Positions 9,629 to 18,155 of a stretch of DNA of 64,000 nucleotides are shown here, one piece after another (position 1 is the stretch's first letter; each line of letters opens with the position of its first letter). The position numbers were made by a program, and so were the translations under genes. The notes beneath the pieces were generated by a model. That model saw nothing but the letters and a program-made list of their open reading frames with translations. It was not told where the DNA came from and did no database searches. The DNA is from Magnetospirillum aberrantis SpK (GTDB taxonomy: Bacteria > Pseudomonadota > Alphaproteobacteria > Rhodospirillales > Magnetospirillaceae): assembly GCF_011022235.1 (NCBI RefSeq), contig NZ_JAAIYP010000011.1, forward strand, positions 1 to 64,000. The letters run 5' to 3'.

Positions 9629-9655
9629 CCGCCCTCAAGCGCCGGGCGGGTTTTT
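9629..9655 (+). terminator. rho-independent terminator after the lipA-coq10 unit
   Basis: CCGCCC (9629-9634) pairs with GGGCGG (9644-9649) around a 9-base loop and is followed by GTTTTT. It is 38 bases past the coq10-like stop. A second, competing hairpin just upstream pairs GCGTTGATC (9606-9614) with GATCAACGC (9621-9629). Confidence 0.6.
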
Positions 9656-9706
9656 CCAAAACCCTTGGCTCCCGCCGCATTGGCGGCGCGGGCGCCTTGC
9701 GCCCGA

Positions 9707-9741
9707 CCAAGTCTCGATGAGTCGCGCTCATCGAGACTTGG
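9707..9741. terminator. perfect 15-bp hairpin between convergent genes
   Basis: CCAAGTCTCGATGAG (9707-9721) and its exact complement (9727-9741) flank the 5-base loop TCGCG. It lies directly after the stop of the minus-strand GGDEF/EAL gene and downstream of the plus-strand lipA unit. Neither side has a proper T-run, so it may be a bidirectional terminator or an mRNA-stabilising stem. Confidence 0.4.
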
Positions 9742-9743
9742 CA

Positions 9744-12089
9744 TTATTCCGCCGCCGTGGCGTGGCCGTCCATGCGGCCCAGGCGCAGGATGCCCGAGAA
9801 GGTGTCGGCGGGAATTGGCCGCGAATAATAGAAGCCCTGGATCTCGTCGCATTTCAGTCCCTTGAGCACCTCAAGCTGGGCGTCGTTCTCGACACCTTCG
9901 GCGACGATTTCCAGGTTCAGCGAATGCCCCATGGCGATGATGGCGCCGACGATCTCGGCCGAGGCCGGGTTGGTGTCGATGTCCATCACGAACGAGCGGT
10001 CGATCTTGAGCTTGTCCAGCGGGAACTTCTTAAGATAGCTGAGCGACGAATAGCCGGTGCCGAAATCGTCCACCGCCAGCCGCACGCCGTGGCCGTGCAG
10101 TTCCATCAAGGTGGTGATGGCGCTTTCGGCGTTATGCATGACCGCGCTCTCGGTCAGCTCCAGTTCCAGGAAATCGGGGTCGATGCCGTGGATTTGCAAT
10201 GCTTCCTCGACCCGCTCGACCAGATCGGGCTGGCGGAACTGGTGGGCCGACAGGTTGACAGCCACTTGCACCACCGGTTGGCCGGCGTCGCGCCACGCCC
10301 TGATCTGCTCGCACACATGGTTCAGGACCCAATTGCCGATGGGGACGATCAGCCCGGTTTCCTCGGCGATGGGGATGAAGTCGGCGGGCGAGATCATGCC
10401 CAGTTCGGCATGGCGCCAGCGCACCAACGCTTCGGCGCCGACCACCCGGCCGGAACTGGTCTCGATCTTGGGCTGGTAGTAGACGACGAATTCGTCGCGT
10501 GACAGCGCCTTGCGCAATTCGGTTTCCAGGCGCAGCCGTTCCACCGAGTTGGCGTGCATTTCCGGGGTGTAGAACTGGAACGAGTTGTCGGCCAGTTCCT
10601 TGGACCGGTTCATGGCGGTTTCCGCCTTTTGCACTAGACTTTCGGGGTCGGTGCCGTCCACCGGATAGACGCTGATGCCGACCTTGGCGGTGACGAACAA
10701 TTCGTGGTCGCCGATCTCAAACGAGGCGGCAAAGCTTTCCAACAGGCGCGAGATGACCAGATGGGCGTCGTGGTCCTGGGCCAGGTCGGTCAGCAGACAA
10801 CAGAAGGTGTCGCCGCGCAGGCGGGCCACCGTGTCGTGTCCGCGCAGGCTGGCGCCCAGCCGGTCGGCGACGGAACGCAGCACCTGGTCGCCGGTCTGGT
10901 GGCCCAAGGTTTCGTTGATCTGTTTGAAACGGTTGAGCCCGACCATGACCAGGGCCAGCCTGCGGCCCGAACGCGGCGCGCGTTCCAAGGCTTGATCCAA
11001 GCGGTCCATCAACAGGTAACGGTTGGGCAGACGGGTGACCGCGTCATAATAGGTCAGGGTGCGGATGGTTTCTTCCGCCCGCTTGTGTTTCGAGATGTCC
11101 GAGAACACGCCCACATAGCGGGTGACCTGACCCGAAGGGTCGGTGATGGCCTTGATGGTCAGCCATTCGGGGAACGCCTCGCCGTCCTTGCGGCGGTTCC
11201 ATATTTCGCCCTGCCACTCGCCTTGCTCGCGGATGCGGGTCCACATGGCCGTATAGAAATCGGGGCCTTGCAGGCCGGATTTCAACATGGCGGCCTTTTG
11301 TCCCAGCACCTCGTCGCGCGCGTAGCCGGAGATGCGGCAGAAACCCTGGTTGACCCACAACATGGTGCCGCGTCGGTCGGTGACCATCACGCCTTCCATG
11401 GTGCATTCCAGAACTTTTTCCGCCACGTCGAGGCGGGCCAAGGCCCGCTTGCGGGCGGAAATGTCGTGCAGGACGACGACGAAATGACGTTCGCCGTCGC
11501 GTTCAAGCTGTGCCACCGACAATTCCATGGGGATGACGGCGCCATCCTTGCGCCGGCCCAGAACCTCGCGCCGCGACGACACAAGGTCGCCGCTGCCGTC
11601 GGCCACGAAAATCTTCCAGCGTTCGCGCAATTGCCGGGCATAGGGTTCGGCCAGAAGGCCGTCGACCGGTTCGTCCTTGGCTTCGTCCGGGGAATAGCCG
11701 AACAACGAAGCGGCCCGCGGATTGAACTTGCGCACCCGGCCGCGTTCGTCGGCGATGATCAGCGCGTCGGGAAGCGACGACATCATGGTGTCGAGGGCGG
11801 CTTCGGAAGCGCGGGCCAATTCGCGGGCGCGGGCCGACGCCTCGGCCTCGGTCGTCCGCACCCGGCTGGACAGCACCAGATAAAGCCCCAATGCCGAACT
11901 GGCCAGCCACCCGCTTAACGCGAACGGGCCGGGCAGGGTCGTTCCCAACACATCGTGGCTGTTGGCCAGGACGATGGCGGCAAGCCCCGCCAGGAAATAA
12001 AAGGAAACGGTCCAGAGCGGCACCCGTGTCGGCACCGGAATCGGCATCGCCAACCCTTGATCTTCGCTGGCTTTTTGTCCCCGATTCAC
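9744..12089 (-). CDS. membrane PAS-PAS-GGDEF-EAL protein, probable c-di-GMP phosphodiesterase
   Basis: A 781-residue c-di-GMP signalling protein. It has two membrane segments (about 27-50 and 60-78), two PAS domains (about 105-220 and 225-345), then GGDEF and EAL domains. The GGDEF signature is degenerate: RGDTF at 425-429 instead of GGDEF/GGEEF, so cyclase activity is unlikely, although GTP binding could remain. The EAL domain keeps its key motifs: 'EALVRW', 'ELTESAV', 'DDFGTGYSSL', 'KLKIDRSFV' and 'EGVEN'. The predicted activity is hydrolysis of c-di-GMP, gated by PAS sensing. It is convergent with the lipA unit and divergent from the SAM hydrolase gene. Confidence 0.9.
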   Translation of the reverse strand: MNRGQKASEDQGLAMPIPVPTRVPLWTVSFYFLAGLAAIVLANSHDVLGTTLPGPFALSGWLASSALGLYLVLSSRVRTTEAEASARARELARASEAALDTMMSSLPDALIIADERGRVRKFNPRAASLFGYSPDEAKDEPVDGLLAEPYARQLRERWKIFVADGSGDLVSSRREVLGRRKDGAVIPMELSVAQLERDGERHFVVVLHDISARKRALARLDVAEKVLECTMEGVMVTDRRGTMLWVNQGFCRISGYARDEVLGQKAAMLKSGLQGPDFYTAMWTRIREQGEWQGEIWNRRKDGEAFPEWLTIKAITDPSGQVTRYVGVFSDISKHKRAEETIRTLTYYDAVTRLPNRYLLMDRLDQALERAPRSGRRLALVMVGLNRFKQINETLGHQTGDQVLRSVADRLGASLRGHDTVARLRGDTFCCLLTDLAQDHDAHLVISRLLESFAASFEIGDHELFVTAKVGISVYPVDGTDPESLVQKAETAMNRSKELADNSFQFYTPEMHANSVERLRLETELRKALSRDEFVVYYQPKIETSSGRVVGAEALVRWRHAELGMISPADFIPIAEETGLIVPIGNWVLNHVCEQIRAWRDAGQPVVQVAVNLSAHQFRQPDLVERVEEALQIHGIDPDFLELELTESAVMHNAESAITTLMELHGHGVRLAVDDFGTGYSSLSYLKKFPLDKLKIDRSFVMDIDTNPASAEIVGAIIAMGHSLNLEIVAEGVENDAQLEVLKGLKCDEIQGFYYSRPIPADTFSGILRLGRMDGHATAAE

Positions 12090-12362
12090 TCTGACCTCGC
12101 AGTCAATACCCGAGCGTTCTTCGACCGGGCTCGTTCGAAGTTGGTCCCACCATACCCCCTATACTTGTACGGGAACAAGGGTTCCGATGGTCTAGGAACA
12201 TGAAAAGTGCATATGGGGAAAGGATAGGGTGGATGTTCGACCTGAGGGCGGGTTGGGGAACAAGGTTTTTATTTGTTGCGTTGCCGCATATGGATTTCTT
12301 GCGGAGATGATGTGCACGGCGAATAATGTGCATTGCTGTTGCATATTACGGGGGATCTTATC

Positions 12363-13103
12363 GTGCATCCAATCGGTCTCTTTACCGATTTCGGTGTGGC
12401 GGGGCCCTATCTGGGCCAAGTGCGTGGCGTGTTGCTGGAACAGGCGCCGGGCGCTCCCGTGCTTGACCTGATGGCCGATGCGCCCGCCTTTCATCCCCAG
12501 GCGGCGGCCTATCTGTTGGCGGCGCTGGTGCCGGAATGGCCGAAATCCATGGTCGTCGTCGCGGTGGTCGATCCCGGTGTCGGCGGCGACAGGTTGCCGT
12601 TGATCGTCGAAGTCGATGGAAGATGGTTTGTCGGGCCGGACAACGGCTTGTTCGAAATGCTGTTGCGGCGGGCCGACCATTGGCGATGCTGGGCCGTCAC
12701 CTGGCGGCCATCGCGTTTGTCGGCGTCGTTCCACGGACGCGACCTTTTTGCTCCGGTGGCGGCACGTTTGGCGCAAGGGGAACCGCCCGAACGGATCGGC
12801 GCGCGGCGGGTGGAACCGTTCCGCCCCGGCGATTGGCCCGACGACTTGGCGGAAGTGGTCTATGTGGATTGCTACGGCAACGTCATGACCGGCGTCCGCG
12901 CCTCGCAAGTGGCGGACACGACGTTGGTGCGGGTGGGGGCGTCGCGCCTGGGCCGGGCTGGAACTTTTTCGGACCACCCCGTCGGGATGCCGTTCTGGTA
13001 CGAGAACTCTATCGGTTTGTTGGAGGTGGCGGTCAACCAAGGATCGGCCAGCACGGTGTTGAAACTGGACGTCGGCAAGAAAATCGCCTTGGAAAATGTG
13101 TGA
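12363..13103 (+). CDS. S-adenosyl-L-methionine hydrolase (adenosine-forming), DUF62 family
   Basis: A 246-residue member of the SAM hydroxide adenosyltransferase/halogenase family, which splits S-adenosylmethionine with water to give adenosine and methionine. Family signatures are 'LFTDFGVAGPYLGQVRG' at the N-terminus, 'VDPGVGG', 'FVGPDNGLF', 'FHGRDLFAPVAA' and 'YVDCYGNVMTG'. The start is taken as GTG 12363 because 'cggggga' lies 8 bases upstream and VHPIGLFTDFG is the usual beginning; a TTG at 12333 is in frame but has no such site. It is followed 86 bases later by a metallo-hydrolase gene. The biological purpose of this family is still unclear. Confidence 0.85.
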   Translation: MHPIGLFTDFGVAGPYLGQVRGVLLEQAPGAPVLDLMADAPAFHPQAAAYLLAALVPEWPKSMVVVAVVDPGVGGDRLPLIVEVDGRWFVGPDNGLFEMLLRRADHWRCWAVTWRPSRLSASFHGRDLFAPVAARLAQGEPPERIGARRVEPFRPGDWPDDLAEVVYVDCYGNVMTGVRASQVADTTLVRVGASRLGRAGTFSDHPVGMPFWYENSIGLLEVAVNQGSASTVLKLDVGKKIALENV

Positions 13104-13189
13104 ACCGTCCGTATATCCGGCGGATTACCGATGCGCGACCTATCCAAAAGGTCTAGAATCCCGCAGTCAATGCTGGGGAGCATGGATGA

Positions 13190-14017
13190 ATGGGGTACAT
13201 GGTTAAGTTCTGGGGTGTGCGTGGAAGTATCGCCTGTCCCTCGACCGACCACATGATCTATGGCGGCAACACTTCGTGTGTGGAAATAGCCGTCGATGGC
13301 CATTCCTTCATTCTGGATGCGGGTACCGGCATCCGTACCCTGGGGCGCGAGCTGCTGAAAAGTGGCGCCAGTTCGGCGACCTTGATGCTGACCCATACCC
13401 ATTGGGACCACATCAACGGCTTTCCTTTTTTCGCTCCGGCGTTTGTTCCCGATTTCGCCTTGCGGATCATGGCCGGGCATTTGTCGGGAAAGCCGGGGGG
13501 GATCCGCGCCGTCTTGGCCAACCAGATGGAGAACCCGACCTTTCCGGTGCCGTTGTCGGCCATGCGCGGGGCCTTGTCCTTCGATGATTTCGTGGCCGGC
13601 GACACCCTGACCTTTCCCAACGGGGTGGTGGTGAAAACGGCCGCGCTGCGTCATCCCAACGGTGCCACCGGCTACCGGATCGAGGCTGCGGGGGTGTCGG
13701 TGTGCTACGTTACCGACACGGAACACCAGCCGGGAGAGCCCGACCGCAACGTCCTGACGTTGATCGAGGGAGCTGACGTGGTGATCTACGACAGCACCTA
13801 CACCGACGCCGAATTTCCGGCCAAGGTCGGTTGGGGGCACTCCACCTGGCAGGAAGGTGTCCGTCTGGCCAAGACGGCTGGGGTGAAGAAGCTGGTTTTG
13901 TTCCATCACGATCCCGACCACGACGACACCTTCATGGCCGAGGTCGAGCGCGAGGCCACCATCTTGTTGCCCGGCACCATCGCCGCCCGTGACGGCATGG
14001 AACTGGTTATGGCCTGA
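13190..14017 (+). CDS. MBL-fold metallo-hydrolase
   Basis: A 275-residue metallo-beta-lactamase-fold protein, probably binding two metal ions. The core motif is 'THTHWDHINGFPFF' (HxHxDH). A further metal-site Asp/His set is visible in 'CYVTDTEH' and 'YDSTYTD', and the terminal 'LVLFHHDPDHDD' is typical of the phosphorylsulfonate/PhnP-RNase Z-like group with the 'VRGSIACPS' N-terminus. A 'ggggag' site precedes ATG 13190; ATG 13199 is an alternative. The substrate is unknown. It is convergent with motB, 18 bases away. Confidence 0.85.
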   Translation: MGYMVKFWGVRGSIACPSTDHMIYGGNTSCVEIAVDGHSFILDAGTGIRTLGRELLKSGASSATLMLTHTHWDHINGFPFFAPAFVPDFALRIMAGHLSGKPGGIRAVLANQMENPTFPVPLSAMRGALSFDDFVAGDTLTFPNGVVVKTAALRHPNGATGYRIEAAGVSVCYVTDTEHQPGEPDRNVLTLIEGADVVIYDSTYTDAEFPAKVGWGHSTWQEGVRLAKTAGVKKLVLFHHDPDHDDTFMAEVEREATILLPGTIAARDGMELVMA

Positions 14018-14035
14018 GGGGCCAACCCTACAAAA

Positions 14036-14695
14036 TCAATGCGGGACCACGTGGACCGAGACCCGGCGGTTGAGCGCTTGGTTGACTGGCAGCGGTGTGC
14101 CTTCGGGGGTGCGGTTGGGGACGCGCGGCTTATATTGCCCGAACGCCGCGACGATCATCCGGCTTTCCTCGATCCCCAGGCTTTTCATGACGCGCATGGT
14201 CGACAAGGCGCGAGCCGCCGCCAGATCGAAATTGGTCGGATATTGGGCGGTGGCGACCGGTGTGTCGTCGGTGTGCCCTTGGATTTCCAATAGATATGTG
14301 GCGAAGCGCGGATGGCCCAAGGTGGTAGCCATTTCCTTGAGCAACGGCATGGCCTCGGATCGCACCTCGGCCGATCCCGGCTTGAACATGGCGCCCGCGT
14401 CCAGGTTCATCACCACGCCGCGGTCGTCGGTGGCGACGTCGGCCATGGCGTCGCCGCCCGACATGGCGGACACCACCTCGGTCAACTCCTTCTTCATGTC
14501 CTCGATGGGGCGCTGGGGCGGCATCTTGCCGATTTCCTTGGTCATGCCCGACTGCACCTTTTCGTACAAGACGGTGTCGATCTTGGAGATCGAGGCCAAA
14601 AGAATGAAGAAACACAGCAGCAAGGTCACCATGTCGCCATAGGTTTCCATCCAACTGCTGTCGACCTCGGCCGGCTTCCTCGGTGGGTTGGCCAT
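14036..14695 (-). CDS. motB: flagellar stator protein MotB
   Basis: A 219-residue stator subunit that anchors MotA to peptidoglycan and couples ion flow to rotation. One membrane helix near the N-terminus contains the essential ion-binding Asp21 in 'YGDMVTLLLCFFILL'. The C-terminal OmpA-like peptidoglycan-binding domain includes 'LEIQGHTDDTPV', 'NFDLAAARAL' and 'NRRVSV'. It is slightly short for the family because of a compact linker. It follows motA by 4 bases in one transcription unit. Confidence 0.93.
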   Translation of the reverse strand: MANPPRKPAEVDSSWMETYGDMVTLLLCFFILLASISKIDTVLYEKVQSGMTKEIGKMPPQRPIEDMKKELTEVVSAMSGGDAMADVATDDRGVVMNLDAGAMFKPGSAEVRSEAMPLLKEMATTLGHPRFATYLLEIQGHTDDTPVATAQYPTNFDLAAARALSTMRVMKSLGIEESRMIVAAFGQYKPRVPNRTPEGTPLPVNQALNRRVSVHVVPH

Positions 14696-14699
14696 GGCG

Positions 14700-15503
14700 C
14701 TACCCCTTGTGTTTCATCTGGCGGTCGATGTCGAAATGGATGGCCGGGTCCAGATACGAGTTCATGGCGTCCTGGATGTAGCGGGGGTTGCGGCGTTCCG
14801 CCAACAATGCCAGACCCTCGGCCACCAGCATGTTGCGGAAACGGATGATTTCCTGCCGCTGCTGGATCTTGGCCGCCGCCGGCATCAGCATCAGACGCGG
14901 CAACAGTACGCCGTAAAGGGTGGTGATCAGCGCCACCGCCATGCCGGGCCCCAACGACGCCGGGTCGGACCCCATCTTGCCCAACATGATGATCAGGCCG
15001 ACCAGGGTGCCGATCATGCCGAAGGCCGGGGCGGTGCCGGCCATGTTGCGCAGGATGTCGGCGGGCACGCAATTGCGGTGGAAGGTGGTTTCCACCAGAT
15101 TGGTCATGACCTGGCGCACCTCGTTGCCCGCATAGCCGGCGATCACCAGATCGACGCCGAATCCCAGGAACGGGTCTTGGCGCTTGATCTTGCCGCAATC
15201 GGCCTCGAGCCCCGGCAAGCCGTTCTTCTGGATGACGTAGCCCCAGCGGATGCAGCGCGCCACCTCTCCTTGCAGCACGCCGCGCTGGATGCGCGGCGCG
15301 AAGAAGATCGACGCCATCAGGCGCATGGCCTGATAGACGTAGCGCGGTTCATAGGAAATGAAGGTCGAGGCGAAGGTGCCGCCGATCACCATGACGAAGG
15401 ACGCCAGGTCCAGGAACACCAGATAGTTGTCCGTGGCAAGATAGATCGACCCGAGGAACAGCGCGATACCGGCCACAAAGCCGATGATTGTGGTGATCGA
15501 CAT
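14700..15503 (-). CDS. motA: flagellar stator protein MotA
   Basis: A 267-residue inner-membrane stator subunit with four predicted helices: two at the N-terminus (TTIIGFVAGIALFLGSIYL and FLDLASFVMVIGGTFASTF) and two in the 'AGTAPAFGMIGTLVGLIIML' to 'ALITTLYGVLLPRLML' region. The long cytoplasmic loop lies between them. The start is the conserved MSITTIIGF at 15503, with 'gaggcagga' before it; the frame remains open upstream but only as noncoding extension. It forms an operon with motB and diverges from a c-di-GMP gene, a pairing that suits motility control. Confidence 0.93.
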   Translation of the reverse strand: MSITTIIGFVAGIALFLGSIYLATDNYLVFLDLASFVMVIGGTFASTFISYEPRYVYQAMRLMASIFFAPRIQRGVLQGEVARCIRWGYVIQKNGLPGLEADCGKIKRQDPFLGFGVDLVIAGYAGNEVRQVMTNLVETTFHRNCVPADILRNMAGTAPAFGMIGTLVGLIIMLGKMGSDPASLGPGMAVALITTLYGVLLPRLMLMPAAAKIQQRQEIIRFRNMLVAEGLALLAERRNPRYIQDAMNSYLDPAIHFDIDRQMKHKG

Positions 15504-15532
15504 TCTGTCCTGCCTCTTTTTGCCCCAACGCG

Positions 15533-15567
15533 TATCGCGCACATGCATTTTGTGCCAAAGCGCGATA
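15533..15567. promoter_or_regulatory. inverted repeat upstream of motA (possible operator)
   Basis: TATCGCGC (15533-15540) and GCGCGATA (15560-15567) form a perfect 8-base inverted repeat with a 19-base spacer, 30-64 bases upstream of the motA start. It lies in the 176-base region divergent with the GGDEF/EAL gene. No regulator can be named. Confidence 0.3.
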
Positions 15568-15679
15568 TGGAGCAATATCTTCGCGGGATTTGCATAGAGC
15601 GATTGCTTGCGTACTACGGTGTTTGCCTTAGACTGCCGGGCCCGGCCGATGCCTCGGCCGGTGTGTGAAAGGAAGTGTG

Positions 15680-17986
15680 ATGGTGTTGTCCGCGCCCGGC
15701 GCGGTTCACGGAGCCTTGGTTGGCACCGCCGTTCTGGTGGTGGCCATGATGGCGGTCGGCCGCGCTTCGGGAGCGCCCAGGGGCCTGGCGTTGTTCGCTG
15801 GCGCCTTCGCCTTGCATGTGCTGCGCTATGCCCTGGTTCTTCTTCAGGATCAGGTGGGGCCGGTCCTGACCGCCATCGTGGCCGAATCGGCCCATGCCGG
15901 CGCCGGCGTGCTGATGCTGGCGGCGACCGTGGTGGAAATGCGCCGTGCACCGCCGCGTCGCGTGCTGTGGGCCTTGTGGGTCGGTATGACGGTGGCGTTG
16001 GCCGCCCTGGTTCCGGTTCTGGGTGGGGAAACGGCGGTGGCCGCCGTCACCATGTTCGTCGGCGCCGTGCTGTTGGCGGCGGCTTCGGCGTTCTTGCGCC
16101 GGGCCAAGCGGGCACCGGGGGCGGGCTATCATCTGGTGGCGGTGTTGTTCGCGCTGTGGGGTGTGCTCAAGCTGGTATGGCCGCTTTTGTCCTTGAACGA
16201 GTGGTTGCGGCCTGGCGGCGTTCTGGTGTCCGAGGTGGTGGTCATCTGCCTTGGCGTGGCGCTGCTTCTGGCCTCGGACCGCGAACGCCGCATGGCGGAA
16301 CTGGCCTCGCGGCGCCGGGCAGAGGCGTTGCTGCGCCTTCAGGGCGAAGCCATCGAAGCCGCCGCCAACGCCATCTTCATCACCGACCGGGCCGGCCGTA
16401 TCGAATGGTGCAACGCCGCCTTCACCCGCCTGTCGGGCTGGACCGCCGCCGAGGCGCGCCGTCGTCCCGCCCGGCGTCTGTTGGCCGGTCAGGACCGCGA
16501 CCGCCGTCTGCTCGAAGCGGTGGAGCAAGGGCGCATGTGGCGCGGCGAGCTGAGCCTGCGGCGCAAGGACGGCACCCTTTATATCGTCGATCAGACGGTG
16601 ACGCCGATTCTGGGCGACAAGGGCCGCGTCGCCCATTACGTGGTGGTCCAGGAGGACGTGACCGAGCGGCGCCAGGCGGAAGAACGCATCCGCTTCTTGT
16701 CCAACCACGATGCCCTGACCGCCTTGCCCAACCGGCTGCTGTTTCGCGAACATCTGCAACGCGCCGTCTCGCGGGCCCGGTCCGAGCGTGCGGGACTGGG
16801 CGTGCTGTTCCTCGATCTTGACGATTTCAGCCATTACAACGACGTTCTGGGGCATGACGGCGGCGACCGGCTGTTGTTGCTGGTGGTGGAACGGCTGATG
16901 TCGGCGGGGCGGGGCATCGACACCATCGCCCGTGTCGGCGGCGACGAATTCGCCCTGGTGGTCGAGGATCATTCGGGCGGCGAAGCGGCGGCGGATCTGG
17001 CCCAGGCCTTGCTGGAGGCGGTGACCCGGCCGTTCGACATCGACGGCAACGACGTCCAGGTGGGGGCCAGCGTCGGCATCGCCATGTTCCCCATGGACGG
17101 CGGCGACGCCGAAACCTTGATGAAGAACGCCGACGTCGCCATGTACCGCGCCATCCACGAGGTGCCGAACGGCTATCGTTTCTTCACCGCCACCATGGAC
17201 AGCGAACTGACCGCGCGGCGTCGGCTTGAGGGTGATTTGCGTCGGGCCGCCGGTCGTGGCGAACTGGTGCTGCATTATCAGCCGATCGTGGCGGTGAAGG
17301 ACCGGCGCATCGTCGGTTTCGAGGCGCTGGTGCGCTGGAACCATCCCACGGACGGCATGATTCCCCCCGGCCAGTTCATTCCGCTGGCCGAGGAAAACGG
17401 TATGATCGGCCCCATCGGCGAATGGGTTCTGGCCGAAGCCTGCCGTCAGGCCCGCTCCTGGATCGACGACGGGTTGCCGGTGGTGCCCATCGCCGTCAAC
17501 CTGTCGGCGGTGCAGATGCGGCGTCATGATCTGGCGCTGTTGGTTCGCCGGCTGATGACCGAGGCTCGTCTGCCGCCGGGCCGGCTGGAGCTGGAGTTGA
17601 CGGAAACCGCCATGATGGAGGACGCGGTCGCCGCCAGCCGTGTGCTGGCCGACATCAAGGCCATGGGCATGGAACTGGCGGTGGACGATTTCGGTACCGG
17701 CTATTCCTCGCTGGGGCGGCTCAAGCGTTTCCCGGTATGCAAGCTGAAGATCGACCGCTCGTTCGTCGCCGACGTCGCCGAGAACGACAGCGACCGCGCC
17801 ATTGCCCGCGCCATTATTTCGCTGGCCCATGCCCTTGAGCTCAAGGTGGTGGCGGAAGGGGTCGAGACCGAGGCGCAGTTCCAGACCCTGGCCGCCGAGC
17901 AATGCGATTGCGTCCAGGGGTTCCTGTTCAGCCCGGCGGTTCCGGCCCCACAGGCGGCGGACATGTTGCGCAAGGGCGGGTTCTGA
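15680..17986 (+). CDS. membrane PAS-GGDEF-EAL protein, c-di-GMP turnover
   Basis: A 768-residue protein with a strongly hydrophobic N-terminal sensor of roughly six or seven membrane helices (residues 8-205), a PAS domain (about 220-340), then GGDEF and EAL domains. Both catalytic signatures are intact: GGDEF at 420-424 within 'IARVGGDEFALVVED', and 'FEALVRWNHP', 'ELTETAMM', 'DDFGTGYSSLGRL', 'KLKIDRSFV', 'EGVETE' in the EAL domain. It could therefore make or degrade c-di-GMP. ATG 15680 is preceded by 'gaaagga'. It is divergent from motAB, which suggests a role in the motile-sessile switch. Confidence 0.9.
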   Translation: MVLSAPGAVHGALVGTAVLVVAMMAVGRASGAPRGLALFAGAFALHVLRYALVLLQDQVGPVLTAIVAESAHAGAGVLMLAATVVEMRRAPPRRVLWALWVGMTVALAALVPVLGGETAVAAVTMFVGAVLLAAASAFLRRAKRAPGAGYHLVAVLFALWGVLKLVWPLLSLNEWLRPGGVLVSEVVVICLGVALLLASDRERRMAELASRRRAEALLRLQGEAIEAAANAIFITDRAGRIEWCNAAFTRLSGWTAAEARRRPARRLLAGQDRDRRLLEAVEQGRMWRGELSLRRKDGTLYIVDQTVTPILGDKGRVAHYVVVQEDVTERRQAEERIRFLSNHDALTALPNRLLFREHLQRAVSRARSERAGLGVLFLDLDDFSHYNDVLGHDGGDRLLLLVVERLMSAGRGIDTIARVGGDEFALVVEDHSGGEAAADLAQALLEAVTRPFDIDGNDVQVGASVGIAMFPMDGGDAETLMKNADVAMYRAIHEVPNGYRFFTATMDSELTARRRLEGDLRRAAGRGELVLHYQPIVAVKDRRIVGFEALVRWNHPTDGMIPPGQFIPLAEENGMIGPIGEWVLAEACRQARSWIDDGLPVVPIAVNLSAVQMRRHDLALLVRRLMTEARLPPGRLELELTETAMMEDAVAASRVLADIKAMGMELAVDDFGTGYSSLGRLKRFPVCKLKIDRSFVADVAENDSDRAIARAIISLAHALELKVVAEGVETEAQFQTLAAEQCDCVQGFLFSPAVPAPQAADMLRKGGF

Positions 17987-18046
17987 ATTCCAGGGGGCAT
18001 TCACTTTCCCAGCGCGCAATTCGTTGATTTTGTGGGCCGATTCACC

Positions 18047-18080
18047 TGGCGGAAGGTTCATGCTCATGAACCTTCCGCCA
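18047..18080. repeat. 34-bp near-perfect palindrome (16-bp arms, 2-base centre)
   Basis: TGGCGGAAGGTTCATG (18047-18062) and its exact complement (18065-18080) are separated only by CT. It lies between the GGDEF/EAL gene and the CPA1 antiporter gene, 60 bases after the first stop. As RNA it would form a very stable hairpin with no T-run; as DNA it could be a protein-binding palindrome or cruciform. The half-sites face the opposite way to a CueR operator. Confidence 0.55.
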
Positions 18081-18155
18081 AGATCGGACCACTAGGCGCT
18101 GGGGCGTGTTTGCGCTAAACCTGTGGCCGGGAGAGTGAACCGGGGCAGGGCGGGA

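Noticed and set aside
15504-15679. TTGGCACAAAATGC on the minus strand upstream of motA as a sigma-54 promoter
   Set aside because: The GG and GC dinucleotides are 8 bases apart rather than 10, and motA is not usually a direct sigma-54 target in this group.
15614-18067. 817-codon minus-strand open frame, and the similar 724-codon frame at 18042-20216
   Set aside because: Both are GC-rich antisense shadows (His/Gln/Arg-rich translation) of the GGDEF/EAL and antiporter genes, whose domain motifs are unambiguous.
18047-18080. Palindrome read as a third CueR operator
   Set aside because: The half-sites are in the reverse orientation (GGAAGGT..ACCTTCC) and no MerR-type -35/-10 pair surrounds it.
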